Below are positions 18,501-25,985 of a stretch of 64,000 bases of DNA, one piece after another. The stretch lies in the NCBI GenBank assembly GCA_016219645.1, contig JACRLR010000016.1, forward strand, positions 434,001 to 498,000, written 5' to 3'. The notes under the pieces are model-generated. The model was not told the DNA's origin and searched no databases. It saw only the letters and a list, made by a program, of their open reading frames with translations. Numbering within the stretch: position 1 is the stretch's first letter; every line of letters begins with the position of its first letter. This DNA is from Nitrospirota bacterium (GTDB lineage Bacteria > Nitrospirota > Nitrospiria > Nitrospirales > Nitrospiraceae). The position numbers were made by a program, and so were the translations under genes.

Positions 18501-20510
18501 TTCTGGCACGACCATGCATTCGGCGCGACGACCTGGCCGCATGGGGGGTTCGGCGTGACGATCGTGGAACCTTTCGGGTCCACCTATCACGATCCGAAGA
18601 ACGGCAAGTTGGTGTACAGCGGTCCCATCGCTGACATTCACAGCAATGAGCCGATCGGGGCCGGCGTGAGCGGGAGTTTCCGTGAATTAATGGTGTCGAT
18701 CCACGACACCGTTCCGCATACGGTGAACACCATTGAGGCGGGAAACCCGCCTGGGCAGCCCATCGAAGTGGCATTGGAAGCCGGTAAGACCGTGTCCTTC
18801 CAAATGCCGGAAAAGATCCTGGCGGCGCCGAACAAGTATATTAACGGCGGGACGCACACGACCGGCAGCGGCTTCAATTTCCGCGCGGCGCCGTTTGCAC
18901 AGCGCCTGTCCAACAATCCGGATACGTCGAAGTTGTTCAGCAGCGCGATCCATGGCGATCCTGGTACGCCGCTCTTGCGTGCCTACACAGGGGACACTAT
19001 GGTGTTTCGTCTGTTGCATCAGCTGATGAACGAATCCCATGTCTGGACCATTTCAGGCCATACCTTCCTGACGGAACGGTATGCGGCAGATGCCAATCGG
19101 AAGAACTCGATTCACGTCGGGATCGCCGAGCGGTATGACCTCGTCAGCAAAGCCGGAGGATTCCAGGGCATGCCGGGCGACTACATCCACTTCAACGGAC
19201 GAACGTCGCACTTCGCCGAAGGGGGATGGGGTATCATCCGCGTGCTCGACAAGGAAACGGCGGATCTGAAACCGCTGCCCAAGGGGACCAATCCTCTGGG
19301 GATTCCTGCGACACCGAGTTCCGTCTGTCCGTCAGATGCTCCGGTGAAGAACTTCAACGTTGTGTCGTTGGACCGTCCGATGAAGCTCCATCCGAAGGCA
19401 CCGGATGTGATCGAGGTGGACTTTGAGCGCAAGATCGAAATGACGATGCCGGAAGGGAAGATCTACGCGCTTGCAGAGGAAGCGACCACGGTAGCGGGCA
19501 ATGTGATGCCGAATCCGCTCACGTTGCGCGCCAATCTAGGCGATTGCATCAAGGTCAATTTGAAGAACAAGATGAAGGCGAGCCGGGCATCCTTCTTTGC
19601 ACCGGGCCTGGCCTTCGATCCAAAAGATAGCCAGGGCCTGAATGTCGGGAACAATCCGGGCGATCAGACGATTGCGCCAGGCGAAAGCCGCACATACACC
19701 TACTACGCCCATCCGGCGAACAAGGAGACGACGTCGCTGGTGTGGGACGGTGGGAACGTGGTTGTTAATCCACGGAACGGATTGTACGGTGCGGTCATCA
19801 TCGGCCCGAAGGGTTCCCAGTATCGGGACCCTGTCACAGGGGCCGATATCTCACAGAAGAACTCATGGCGCGCCGACGTGATCGTCGATGCCAGCTTGCC
19901 GGAGAACGTCGGGAAGCGGAACTACCGAGATGTGGCCCTCTTCTTCCAGGATGAGGACAACATCATCGGGACCGCATTCATGCCCTATGTGCAAAATGTG
20001 GCTGGGCTCACGTCGGTCAATTACCGTGCGGAACCATACAAGTTCCGTGAGGAGCAGGGCTGCTCGCTGGGCAAGATCTTCCAGCCCTGCGTGGTGGACA
20101 AGCCTGAAGACCCGGTTACGCCTCTGATCGAGGCGCATGCCGGTGACCCGATCCGTATCCACGTGATCGGCGCCAACAGTGAACAGAACGGGATGTTCGG
20201 GGTTGAAGGTCATGAGTGGCCGATCGAGCCCTACATGCCGGGTGCTGACCAGATCAGTGTGGTGGAGTATGCCGGATCCGAGATCCTTGATGTCTTCATC
20301 CGTGGCGGCGCGGGCGGCCCGTATCGTCAGGTGGGAGACTTCGTGTGGTCCAATGCGCGGCTGCCCTACACGCAGTCAGGACAATGGGGCTACCTCCGTG
20401 TGTTGCCGGTCGGCGATTCACGAATCCAACCGCTGGGGACCCAGGGAACGGGCGCCAAGCGAGTGGAGCTGAAACCGGAGCCCCAAGCGATTCCGACGGC
20501 GATGAAGTAG
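15567..20510 (+). CDS. Giant periplasmic multicopper oxidase 2
   Basis: The product (1647 aa) starts at ATG 15567 after GGGAGG and has a signal peptide (hydrophobic run about residues 17-37, ending LFAASQG). It is a close full-length paralogue of the oxidase at 4762-9627, with long nearly identical stretches (such as FRPLNKKGDFLPQRDPLTD). The four copper motifs are again in permuted order: H453/H456/H458 (FHSHHPHSG), H528-C529-H530 (HCHVAHHYVAGM), H833-x-H835 (IHPHFF) and H981-x-H983 (WHDHAF). The N-terminal H-x-H of the first paralogue is replaced here (LFISASS), so that extra site is lost. The insert between L1 and L2 carries two cysteines (GMDCLEKG, DKSCQEV) that the first paralogue lacks. 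It probably oxidises a small substrate with O2 in the periplasm; the substrate is unknown. Confidence 0.88.
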   Translation: MRSFLVHPRRQRRRSSLSLILLSVLLAGSLVVTPWLFAASQGESSHEGHATPVALPGWTQQLKGQTILEDTIEGRPDRSGKMEVQHHRLMEKLEQQAQKDAKAQQTSGAFNEMSMMHQYMGQDGSSFLLMSDGSKGEPVMTSGGKCPAGVPVKQYDVSMINIEITLNRWLDFYPGYMYALTQDLDKVRSEEAKNREAREKDGFDPGAVTTGLQGDMIQPLVLRANQGDCVKMTLRNQMESEDGSLFISASSMIVSATGKPATTTNPESIVAPGKAQEFEWYIHPQMQEGVRQFHSYSHDRELTVLGLFGAFIVEPKGSKYLNALGSGGPAPEAKTGWEVNIDNGSGPDFREFVLFYHEIGDEAFRPLNKKGDFLPQRDPLTDAYRPGGRAINYRSEPFGIDQMHLQHEYFGFEDESMAYSSYTFGDTPTTIARGYLGDPVKWRLVHGGSEVFHSHHPHSGTIRWQRSPRADQEEHWYKGQDGPVKYPVVRTKSDRVDVEVIGPSEALDLEPECGGGGCQHLAGEFLYHCHVAHHYVAGMWGYGRFYNTLQVGAAHTDSMPDLRELPDRQGRMKQGVSSDKLIGTTVDWFGKVFKIVDKSQKTNWKSDPVIVNIKDWVEMFVPAQGQPGHTNDEKGQILAYDSTVWDWKWDGNIARGERESTAQNPKYQWAAKWDDSTRPAILFDATTGKMAWPLFRPHFGKRVPFSANHNGAPWLEPIHQDANGERTSEPAMPGEQGRWSLCPDNANKKHYNIHFVRMPITLAKAQGKEPAMVDKDGLIYVLHEEERLTRGNDDLKLPAVIRANVYDCVDLLLTSEWDDDDYTNFQSSKINIHPHFFQFDTGNSDGVISGFEYEMSVRPFTMWGKKTKHGLPAPMVAKLVSGAKAGAASIKIQMAPGATPFHVNTEVMVGMDCLEKGNDSTASLPRDKSCQEVARIKEIKGDQVTFFKPLKNNHPAGDLVSPEFVRYRWWVDVDMGTVFWHDHAFGATTWPHGGFGVTIVEPFGSTYHDPKNGKLVYSGPIADIHSNEPIGAGVSGSFRELMVSIHDTVPHTVNTIEAGNPPGQPIEVALEAGKTVSFQMPEKILAAPNKYINGGTHTTGSGFNFRAAPFAQRLSNNPDTSKLFSSAIHGDPGTPLLRAYTGDTMVFRLLHQLMNESHVWTISGHTFLTERYAADANRKNSIHVGIAERYDLVSKAGGFQGMPGDYIHFNGRTSHFAEGGWGIIRVLDKETADLKPLPKGTNPLGIPATPSSVCPSDAPVKNFNVVSLDRPMKLHPKAPDVIEVDFERKIEMTMPEGKIYALAEEATTVAGNVMPNPLTLRANLGDCIKVNLKNKMKASRASFFAPGLAFDPKDSQGLNVGNNPGDQTIAPGESRTYTYYAHPANKETTSLVWDGGNVVVNPRNGLYGAVIIGPKGSQYRDPVTGADISQKNSWRADVIVDASLPENVGKRNYRDVALFFQDEDNIIGTAFMPYVQNVAGLTSVNYRAEPYKFREEQGCSLGKIFQPCVVDKPEDPVTPLIEAHAGDPIRIHVIGANSEQNGMFGVEGHEWPIEPYMPGADQISVVEYAGSEILDVFIRGGAGGPYRQVGDFVWSNARLPYTQSGQWGYLRVLPVGDSRIQPLGTQGTGAKRVELKPEPQAIPTAMK

Positions 20511-20516
20511 TGAGCT

Positions 20517-20719
20517 GGGGAGGTGCGGGATGCTGTTCGCTCCCGCGCCTCCCGGATCGACCCTTCCGGACTCAGCCGAGCGGAAGCCTTCTGGAATTCT
20601 CTCGGCCCTGGTCTTCGACCATGGTGCCTCGGTCAGTTCCAGTTTTCCTTCTCGGCTGAATCGCGGTGGGGCCCCGCTCCTCCGGCGCAGGTCGCGAAGC
20701 AGCATTCCGCACCTCCCCT
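20517..20719. repeat. Dispersed palindromic repeat, copy 1
   Basis: The ends form a near-perfect inverted repeat: GGGGAGGTGCGGGATGCTGT at the left and the matching GCAGCATTCCGCACCTCCCC at the right. The interior, read on the minus strand, matches the element at 59330-59515: shared blocks include CGCCGGAGGA, GAAGGCTTCCGC and CCGGGAGGCG in the same order and similar spacing. It is non-coding or at most degenerate coding, and looks like a miniature element. Confidence 0.6.
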
Positions 20720-20757
20720 GTGGAGTGTGAGCGGAAAAAGACAAGAGTCGTGATCGC

Positions 20758-20796
20758 AAGGGGGATCTGCGCGTGATGCGTGGCTCCCCCTTCGTG
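20758..20796 (+). terminator. Terminator downstream of multicopper oxidase 2
   Basis: AAGGGGG and CCCCCTT flank a loop containing GCGTGATGCGTGGCT. The loop end and stem resemble the terminator after multicopper oxidase 1. The T-tract is weak (TTCGTGTTATT), so efficiency is uncertain. Confidence 0.5.
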
Positions 20797-20968
20797 TTAT
20801 TGAAGTGCTGAGTGCCGAGATAAAACTGAATTCGAAAACTCAGCACCTAGCATTCAGAGGAGGCTGGAGGGGAAAATGGCACTGATACACAATTTGTGGC
20901 GGGACTTCGGCATTCCTCATCATGTCCCAGTCTCCCGGTCTGATACGGCACTATCGAAGGGAGGGGTC

Positions 20969-21553
20969 ATGTCATCTCGTAAGTGGCTTGTAGGAGGATT
21001 GTGCGTTCCGCTGTGCGTGATACTGGGTTGGGGAGCCGGGTTTGCCGGCAAGGAGTCGGCCGGCAGTGTCCCGCTGGAAACGGTCGTGGATTATATCCAT
21101 TCAGTGCTGGAGGCTGACCGGACGTTTTATACCGTCCACGTTGTGGAGCGGATGCAGAGGAGAGGGGTGATCGAATCGTCGGAGCAGTGGCGTTCGGCGA
21201 ACGCACTCCCGCTTCCGGCCCAATTCTTTCAGGAGTCGTCGAGTCTGGCGGCGCTGACGGGAGCACAGGTGCAGTACCGGTTGATCAGCCTCCATCCCAT
21301 CAACAAACAAAGCGGGCCTCAAACAGAATTCGAGCGCAAGGCGCTTGAGGCGGTCATGGCGCATCCCGAGCAGCCGTATAAAGGCCTGGTCAGGGAGGGG
21401 GGCACTCGATACTTCCAAGCCGTGTATGCGGACCTAGCTGTCTCGCCCGTCTGTGTGAACTGTCATAACGCCGACGCGCGCAGTTCAAAGCATGACTACA
21501 AACTCCGCGATGTGCTGGGCGCGGTCCTGATCTCTATTCCGGCTCCTGAGTGA
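20969..21553 (+). CDS. Mono-heme Tll0287-like (DUF3365) cytochrome
   Basis: I take ATG 20969 (194 aa), eight bases after AAGGGAGGGG, because it opens a standard signal peptide (MSSRKWLVGG, hydrophobic to about residue 25). An in-frame ATG at 20876 also has a good ribosome site and would add 31 residues, so it remains possible. The domain is of the Tll0287-like type: EFERKALEAVMAHPE, then RYFQAVYADLAVSPVCVNCH with the c-heme motif C162-VNC-H166 near the C-terminus and a closing DVLGAVLISIP. Such domains are small periplasmic heme sensors or carriers. Position between multicopper oxidase 2 and its cupredoxin suggests an electron-transfer partner, which is inference. It follows a terminator, so it probably has its own promoter. 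Confidence 0.75.
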   Translation: MSSRKWLVGGLCVPLCVILGWGAGFAGKESAGSVPLETVVDYIHSVLEADRTFYTVHVVERMQRRGVIESSEQWRSANALPLPAQFFQESSSLAALTGAQVQYRLISLHPINKQSGPQTEFERKALEAVMAHPEQPYKGLVREGGTRYFQAVYADLAVSPVCVNCHNADARSSKHDYKLRDVLGAVLISIPAPE

Positions 21554-21771
21554 CTGGATTATTCCTCGCCGCCGTGCCGCGAGTGAGTCGTGGATATCTT
21601 CTGTGACCGTTGCGCCTCGTCTCAGAGGGGGAAGCTGTGTTATCCTGTGAACGAAATCGTCTCAACGCGAGGGAGAGGCTGGCTCGCTCCGGTGGTCGAT
21701 TGAGCAATTTCCATAGTCGAACATCTAGAGGACTCAGGCTGAGGTCCTGATTGAGAACGAGGAGGATCTAT

Positions 21772-22701
21772 ATGCGGTATGTCATGACAGTAGCGTTGTT
21801 AGCCGCGATCGGTTTAGGAGGGCCGGCTTGGGGTTATGAAGAAATTACCGTCACGGAAGGTGGATCCCTCGTCGGCACTGTGACGCTCGACGGCCACGTG
21901 CCCAAACCAAAGGGCTACAATCTCACAACCTTGCCGGACCAATTCTACTGCGGCCGCATTTCTGACGGGCAAGGCTGGCGCATCCTACAACCGTTCCAGG
22001 TCGGGCCGGCGGGCGAGTTTCGCGATGTGGTGGTGTACCTGGAAGGGATCGACAAAGGCAAACCCTTCGTGGAAAAGACCGTGCCGCAAATCGAAGCGAG
22101 AGACTGCCTCTTCCTCCCGTTCACGACCGTCGTGCGGGATGATCAATCGGTGACGGTGATCAACATGGACCCCGTCATGCACGACATTCAGGCCTATGAA
22201 ACCTCGCATTTGGGCGCGCGGGTGCTGTTCAACGTGCCGCTGCCGATGAATCCGCAGCACCCGCGTAACTTCAAGGATCGCAGCGACGCCGGGCTGTACC
22301 ACAAACATATGGCCGGCCCGCCGATGAAGCAATTGGTCAATCTCAGCAAGGGCCGCCGGATTTTCGTTATGCAATGCGGTTTCCATGCGTACATGGAAAG
22401 CTGGGGTGTGGCCATCATGAATCCGTACTTTGCCAAGACGGACGAGCAAGGCCGGTTCACCATGACCGATGTGCCGCCCGGCACCTATAAGCTGGTCGTC
22501 TGGCATCCCTATGTCCGCACCACGATCGAGCAAACCGTCACGATCGCGCCGAAGGGAACAACAGAGGCGAATCTTGTCGTCCCGGCTCCTACAGGGAGGC
22601 TCTATGCCAACGAGGTGTTGGACCACGCGTATGTCCGCTACAACGTGCTCGAGGAAACGAAGAAAGAAATCGATCCGATGATCCAGAAACAGGATCGCTG
22701 A
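21772..22701 (+). CDS. Periplasmic cupredoxin with carboxypeptidase-regulatory-like domain, paralogue 2
   Basis: The start is ATG 21772, after GAGGAGGA; a TTG upstream is rejected. The 309-residue protein has a short signal peptide (MRYVMTVALLAAIGLGGPAW, cleavage near GYEE). It is a clear paralogue of the protein at 9730-10656, with likely type-1 copper ligands H137 (PVMHDIQ) and C202, H205, M208 (MQCGFHAYM). A carboxypeptidase-regulatory-like sandwich follows (VPPGTYKLVVWHP). An additional His-rich stretch, MNPQHPRNFKDR...YHKHM, lies between the ligands. It should be a soluble copper electron carrier paired with multicopper oxidase 2. A remnant of its C-terminal end is repeated directly downstream. 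Confidence 0.78.
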   Translation: MRYVMTVALLAAIGLGGPAWGYEEITVTEGGSLVGTVTLDGHVPKPKGYNLTTLPDQFYCGRISDGQGWRILQPFQVGPAGEFRDVVVYLEGIDKGKPFVEKTVPQIEARDCLFLPFTTVVRDDQSVTVINMDPVMHDIQAYETSHLGARVLFNVPLPMNPQHPRNFKDRSDAGLYHKHMAGPPMKQLVNLSKGRRIFVMQCGFHAYMESWGVAIMNPYFAKTDEQGRFTMTDVPPGTYKLVVWHPYVRTTIEQTVTIAPKGTTEANLVVPAPTGRLYANEVLDHAYVRYNVLEETKKEIDPMIQKQDR

Positions 22702-22726
22702 ACACGGGCGTCTTTAAGCCAATCAG

Positions 22727-22813
22727 ATGGTCGAGAATCCGTACGTGCGCTATACGATCACGCAGGATGTGCAGAGCCAGATCGTTCCGACGCTAGAGAA
22801 GGAAACGTACTAA
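22727..22813 (+). pseudogene. C-terminal remnant of a duplicated cupredoxin gene
   Basis: This 28-codon frame, 25 bases after the cupredoxin stop, encodes NPYVRYTITQDVQSQIVPTL. That resembles the last residues of the preceding protein (AYVRYNVLEETKKEIDPMI) and ends the same distance past the YVRY block. It has no ribosome binding site. The likely origin is a tandem duplication that was then deleted, leaving only the tail. Confidence 0.5.
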
Positions 22814-22818
22814 TAAAC

Positions 22819-23784
22819 ATGAGGCAGTGGGGTGGATTCTGTGAGAAGCGGTGTCGGGTCGTTCTGTATTTGCTCGCCTATTGCCTTTCGCCTCTAGCCT
22901 CTTGCCCAGGTGAGGCGCACGCCGATCATTTGAGTCCTAAGCACGACCCCTGGGCGCAGCCCTGGGAGTTGGAACGGTTGGCGTTACTGGATGTTCCCGA
23001 GGGTATGGTTCCTGTGCCGGGAGGGCCATTCTTGATGGGCAGCGATCCTAAGGTGGATCGCGCAGCCGGGCCTCAGGAACTACCGCAGCGGCCTGTCTCC
23101 CTCGATGCTTTTGAGATCGATCAGTATGAAGTTACCAACGTCCATTATCTTCGATTCGTGTTGGCCACAGGTGCGGCCTGGCCGCCGTTTTGGATGCAGG
23201 ACCCGTTTCTCGAAAAGATGGCCTCACATCCGGTCATCGGGGTGACGTGGGAAGAAGCCAATGCCTATTGCCAGTGGGTGGGGAAACGACTTCCGACTGA
23301 AGCGGAATGGGAGAAAGCAGCGCGCGGAGTGGACGGACGGGTCTTTCCATGGGGCAACGAACCAGCCGGGTGGATGAAAAGCAATATCGCGCATCCAGGC
23401 TCGAAACGCGGGTTCAAATATCCACCGCTGGCCAATGTGAATCGGTACGACAAGGGCGTGAGCCCCTATGGCGTTTATCAAATGGCCGGCAACGTCAGTG
23501 AATGGGTCGCGGATTGGTTCGACCCAGAGTATTACCAGCGTAGCCTGCCGGATAATCCAACGGGGCCGGCAGTGGGAGAGCTCAAAGTCTTTCGCGGTGG
23601 TTCCTGGAATGAAGACCCGGAGGTCGCGCGATCCGCGGGACGAAATGCCGGCACGCCGGATCGGAAAAGCTATTTAACAGGGTTTCGATGCGCGAAATCA
23701 GCATTGGACAAGGGGCTAGAGGCTAAAGACGAGGGGTTCGAGCCTGCCTCCCTCTCGCCTCGCGCCGTTAGATTGGACAACTAA
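22819..23784 (+). CDS. SUMF1/FGE-fold exported protein 2
   Basis: The 321-residue protein has an N-terminal hydrophobic segment (about residues 12-28, VVLYLLAYCLSPLA) followed by cysteine, so a lipoprotein-like or ordinary signal peptide is possible. The SUMF1 fold is complete: VPGGPFLMGSD, GKRLPTEAEWEKAARG, PWGNEP, GNVSEWVADWFD, RGGSWNED and GFRCAKS. The FGE cysteine pair before GFRC is missing (RNAGTPDRKSYLT). It starts five bases after the cupredoxin remnant and is followed 12 bases later by another SUMF1 gene with AAGGAGG, so these genes form one unit with the cupredoxin of multicopper oxidase 2. The last 20 residues look like read-through of intergenic sequence. A role in copper-protein assembly is inferred. 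Confidence 0.82.
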   Translation: MRQWGGFCEKRCRVVLYLLAYCLSPLASCPGEAHADHLSPKHDPWAQPWELERLALLDVPEGMVPVPGGPFLMGSDPKVDRAAGPQELPQRPVSLDAFEIDQYEVTNVHYLRFVLATGAAWPPFWMQDPFLEKMASHPVIGVTWEEANAYCQWVGKRLPTEAEWEKAARGVDGRVFPWGNEPAGWMKSNIAHPGSKRGFKYPPLANVNRYDKGVSPYGVYQMAGNVSEWVADWFDPEYYQRSLPDNPTGPAVGELKVFRGGSWNEDPEVARSAGRNAGTPDRKSYLTGFRCAKSALDKGLEAKDEGFEPASLSPRAVRLDN

Positions 23785-23796
23785 GGAGGCCGGATC

Positions 23797-24771
23797 ATGA
23801 AGAGGCTGCGAATGGATATACTGACAATAGTCATTCGTGCGGTGAAGGCGACCGTCGTCGTGGCGATGGCTTTGGTGACTGCGAACGTCGCCTGGGGCCT
23901 CGATGTTCAGGACATTACGATGGAATGGACGGAGGAAGGGAGGAAGATTGCTGAAGAGCGTGTGGCCAAGTGGAAGGCCAAGGACGACATGGTCCTAGTG
24001 CCGGCCGGTGAGTTTGAGATGGGCAGCGATAAGAAGACGGATCGATTGGCCTATCGGAGCGAGATTCCGCAGCGGCGCGTCTATCTGGATGCCTTTGAGA
24101 TCGGCAAGTATGAAGTGACGGCGCTGGAGTATCTCAAGTTCGTGCTCGCCACGAACCGCTCGCCGCAGTTGGATTGGCGATATGACGGTGGAAATTTCCA
24201 GGAGGCGATGGCGCACCACCCCATCATGCACGTGTCATGGTATGACGCCGATGCCTACTGCACGTGGGCGGGAAAACGGCTTCCGACAGAAGCGGAATGG
24301 GAGAAAGCAGCGCGCGGAGTGGACGGGCGGCTCTTTCCCTGGGGCAAGGAATATGCTGGGCCGACCAGGGCGAATTTTGGGAGAACCGGCCTTTCAGGTC
24401 CGGTGCGGGATCGTCCGGAACGGCTGCTGCTCTACCCTCCGATCATTTCCGTCGACAAGTACGAGAACGCCGTGAGTCCATACGGGCTCTATCAGACGAT
24501 CGGGAATGTCGCCGAATGGGTCGCGGATTGGTACGATCAGGACTATTACAAAACGGCGCCTGACCGGAATCCATTAGGTCCGGAGACCGGCACGCAGAAA
24601 GCGTTCCGTGGCGGCGGCTGGATGGACAGCACGACAACGATGCGGGTTGCCATGCGGAACGGGACTGATCCCAATACGAAGATCAACTGGATGGGATTCC
24701 GTTGCGCACGGGATGTGAATGACTCGGGTCAATCACAGGAGTCAAAGCCTCGGCAGACCAGCTTGCATTAA
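23797..24771 (+). CDS. SUMF1/FGE-fold exported protein 3
   Basis: The 324-residue protein begins at ATG 23797, seven bases after AAGGAGG, with a signal peptide or anchor (about residues 8-35, ending NVAWG). The SUMF1 core is complete (VPAGEFEMGSD, GKRLPTEAEWEKAARG, GNVAEWVADWYD, RGGGWMD, GFRCARD) and lacks the FGE cysteine pair. It is the nearest relative of the protein at 13317-14231, sharing the otherwise unusual block GRTGLSGPVRDRPERLLLYP and NGTDPNTKINWMGFRC. This is best explained by duplication of a multicopper oxidase-cupredoxin-SUMF1 block. It closes the plus-strand run; the next two genes lie on the other strand. Confidence 0.84.
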   Translation: MKRLRMDILTIVIRAVKATVVVAMALVTANVAWGLDVQDITMEWTEEGRKIAEERVAKWKAKDDMVLVPAGEFEMGSDKKTDRLAYRSEIPQRRVYLDAFEIGKYEVTALEYLKFVLATNRSPQLDWRYDGGNFQEAMAHHPIMHVSWYDADAYCTWAGKRLPTEAEWEKAARGVDGRLFPWGKEYAGPTRANFGRTGLSGPVRDRPERLLLYPPIISVDKYENAVSPYGLYQTIGNVAEWVADWYDQDYYKTAPDRNPLGPETGTQKAFRGGGWMDSTTTMRVAMRNGTDPNTKINWMGFRCARDVNDSGQSQESKPRQTSLH

Positions 24772-24879
24772 CAAATGCGACGGAGAGCTGAGGTAGAAGC
24801 GGTAAATACCATGTTGAGGAATGTCAGTTCCAAGGGACCGAGGCAGAATCTCTAAAAGCCTGTCTTCCTCTGACGGACG

Positions 24880-25914
24880 CTATCCTCCTCCCAGTGTAAC
24901 TGTGAATGTGAGGTCTGCATCCACTCGTCGAACCTTGACTGAGACACGCTGCCCAGGTGTCGTCCGTTCAATCAAGTAGTTCTTCAGTTGGGCCGCATCG
25001 AGAATTTCCTGGTCTTCGATCGCCAGCAAGATGTCGTGCTTTTGAATACCGGCCTCTTTCGCCGGATCTGCCACATCCTTGACGGCCATGCGCCATTTGG
25101 TCCCATCCTTCACTGAAGTCATGTGAATCCCCATTTTTGAGAATGTGAGCGACTTGCCTGTGAGGGCCGCATTCACAATCCGCTCGGCGAGAATTCCCGG
25201 AATGGCGAAGGTCATGCGGCTGCAATGGGCCTGGGTCTCTTCTTTTTCCGTCTGGATAATGGCGTGCATAATCCCGACTACGTCCCCGTGGGTATTGAAC
25301 AGTCCACCTCCTGAGTTGCCGCTGCAGGCGGAGAGGTCTGCCTGGATCAAACGCGTCTCGACAGTTTGAAGGAAGGTATTCGTATTCCCAAGGCGGCCGA
25401 AGGCCATAGTGGGGCCCCAGCCAAGCGGATAACCGACGGTGAAAACCTCCATCCCAGGGGTGGCCTCGCCAGTGGCGAACGATGTCTCTGCCTGCAGTTT
25501 GGATCGATGTGCCTCGGCGATCCGGTAGATTACGACGTCCATGAATGAGCTGTCACCGACGAGGTCGGCGGGGAGCTCATGGAGATCGGCGGTGAGGATG
25601 CGAACATGCTTCCGGATCATAGTGCCGGTCGAGGGGTCGTGTTTCTCCGCAGCATGTCTGGCGGTAATGACGTAGCCGTCTCGCAGGTGAAAGCCGGTTC
25701 CTCGGATGACGATCTTCCCTGGTTTCTCCGGCGTGCGCTGATCTTGGGTATCCTCCAGAATGCCGACTGTGGCTTGTTTGGCACGCAGAAATGTGTCCTG
25801 GCTGAGTGAAGTCGGCTCTGCACTGATCGGAGCCGTGAACATCGTGATGCCGGCAGCAACTACGAACGCCAATAGACGTGGAAAAGGTGAAGAGTAGACA
25901 CGACGGGTGTCCAT
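24880..25914 (-). CDS. Periplasmic trypsin-like protease with PDZ domain (HtrA/DegP type)
   Basis: The 344-residue protein has a signal peptide (about residues 13-32, ending APISAEP). Next comes a trypsin-like domain with a readable triad: H87 (TARHAAE), D126 (SFMDVVIYR) and S201 (ACSGNSGGGLF). A single C-terminal PDZ domain follows (about 255-340), with KEAGIQKHDILLAIED and RTTPGQRVSVKVRR. This is the layout of DegS/HtrA-type quality-control proteases that degrade or sense misfolded periplasmic proteins. One PDZ rather than two suggests the DegS-like or HtrA-like subgroup. A ribosome site (AAAGGA) precedes the ATG. It lies on the opposite strand to the copper genes and next to another SUMF1 gene on its own strand, so surveillance of exported copper proteins is a reasonable guess. 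Confidence 0.82.
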   Translation of the reverse strand: MDTRRVYSSPFPRLLAFVVAAGITMFTAPISAEPTSLSQDTFLRAKQATVGILEDTQDQRTPEKPGKIVIRGTGFHLRDGYVITARHAAEKHDPSTGTMIRKHVRILTADLHELPADLVGDSSFMDVVIYRIAEAHRSKLQAETSFATGEATPGMEVFTVGYPLGWGPTMAFGRLGNTNTFLQTVETRLIQADLSACSGNSGGGLFNTHGDVVGIMHAIIQTEKEETQAHCSRMTFAIPGILAERIVNAALTGKSLTFSKMGIHMTSVKDGTKWRMAVKDVADPAKEAGIQKHDILLAIEDQEILDAAQLKNYLIERTTPGQRVSVKVRRVDADLTFTVTLGGG

Positions 25915-25985
25915 TAAAGATCCTTTCGAGCAAAGCCCGTGTAAGGTTACGTTCTCCTATAGTTCGGGTCGCACCCTTCGCCTGT

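Noticed and set aside
20969-21553. Longer start at 20876 for the Tll0287-like cytochrome
   Set aside because: It has a good ribosome site, but it would put 31 mostly polar residues before a standard signal peptide; kept only as an alternative.
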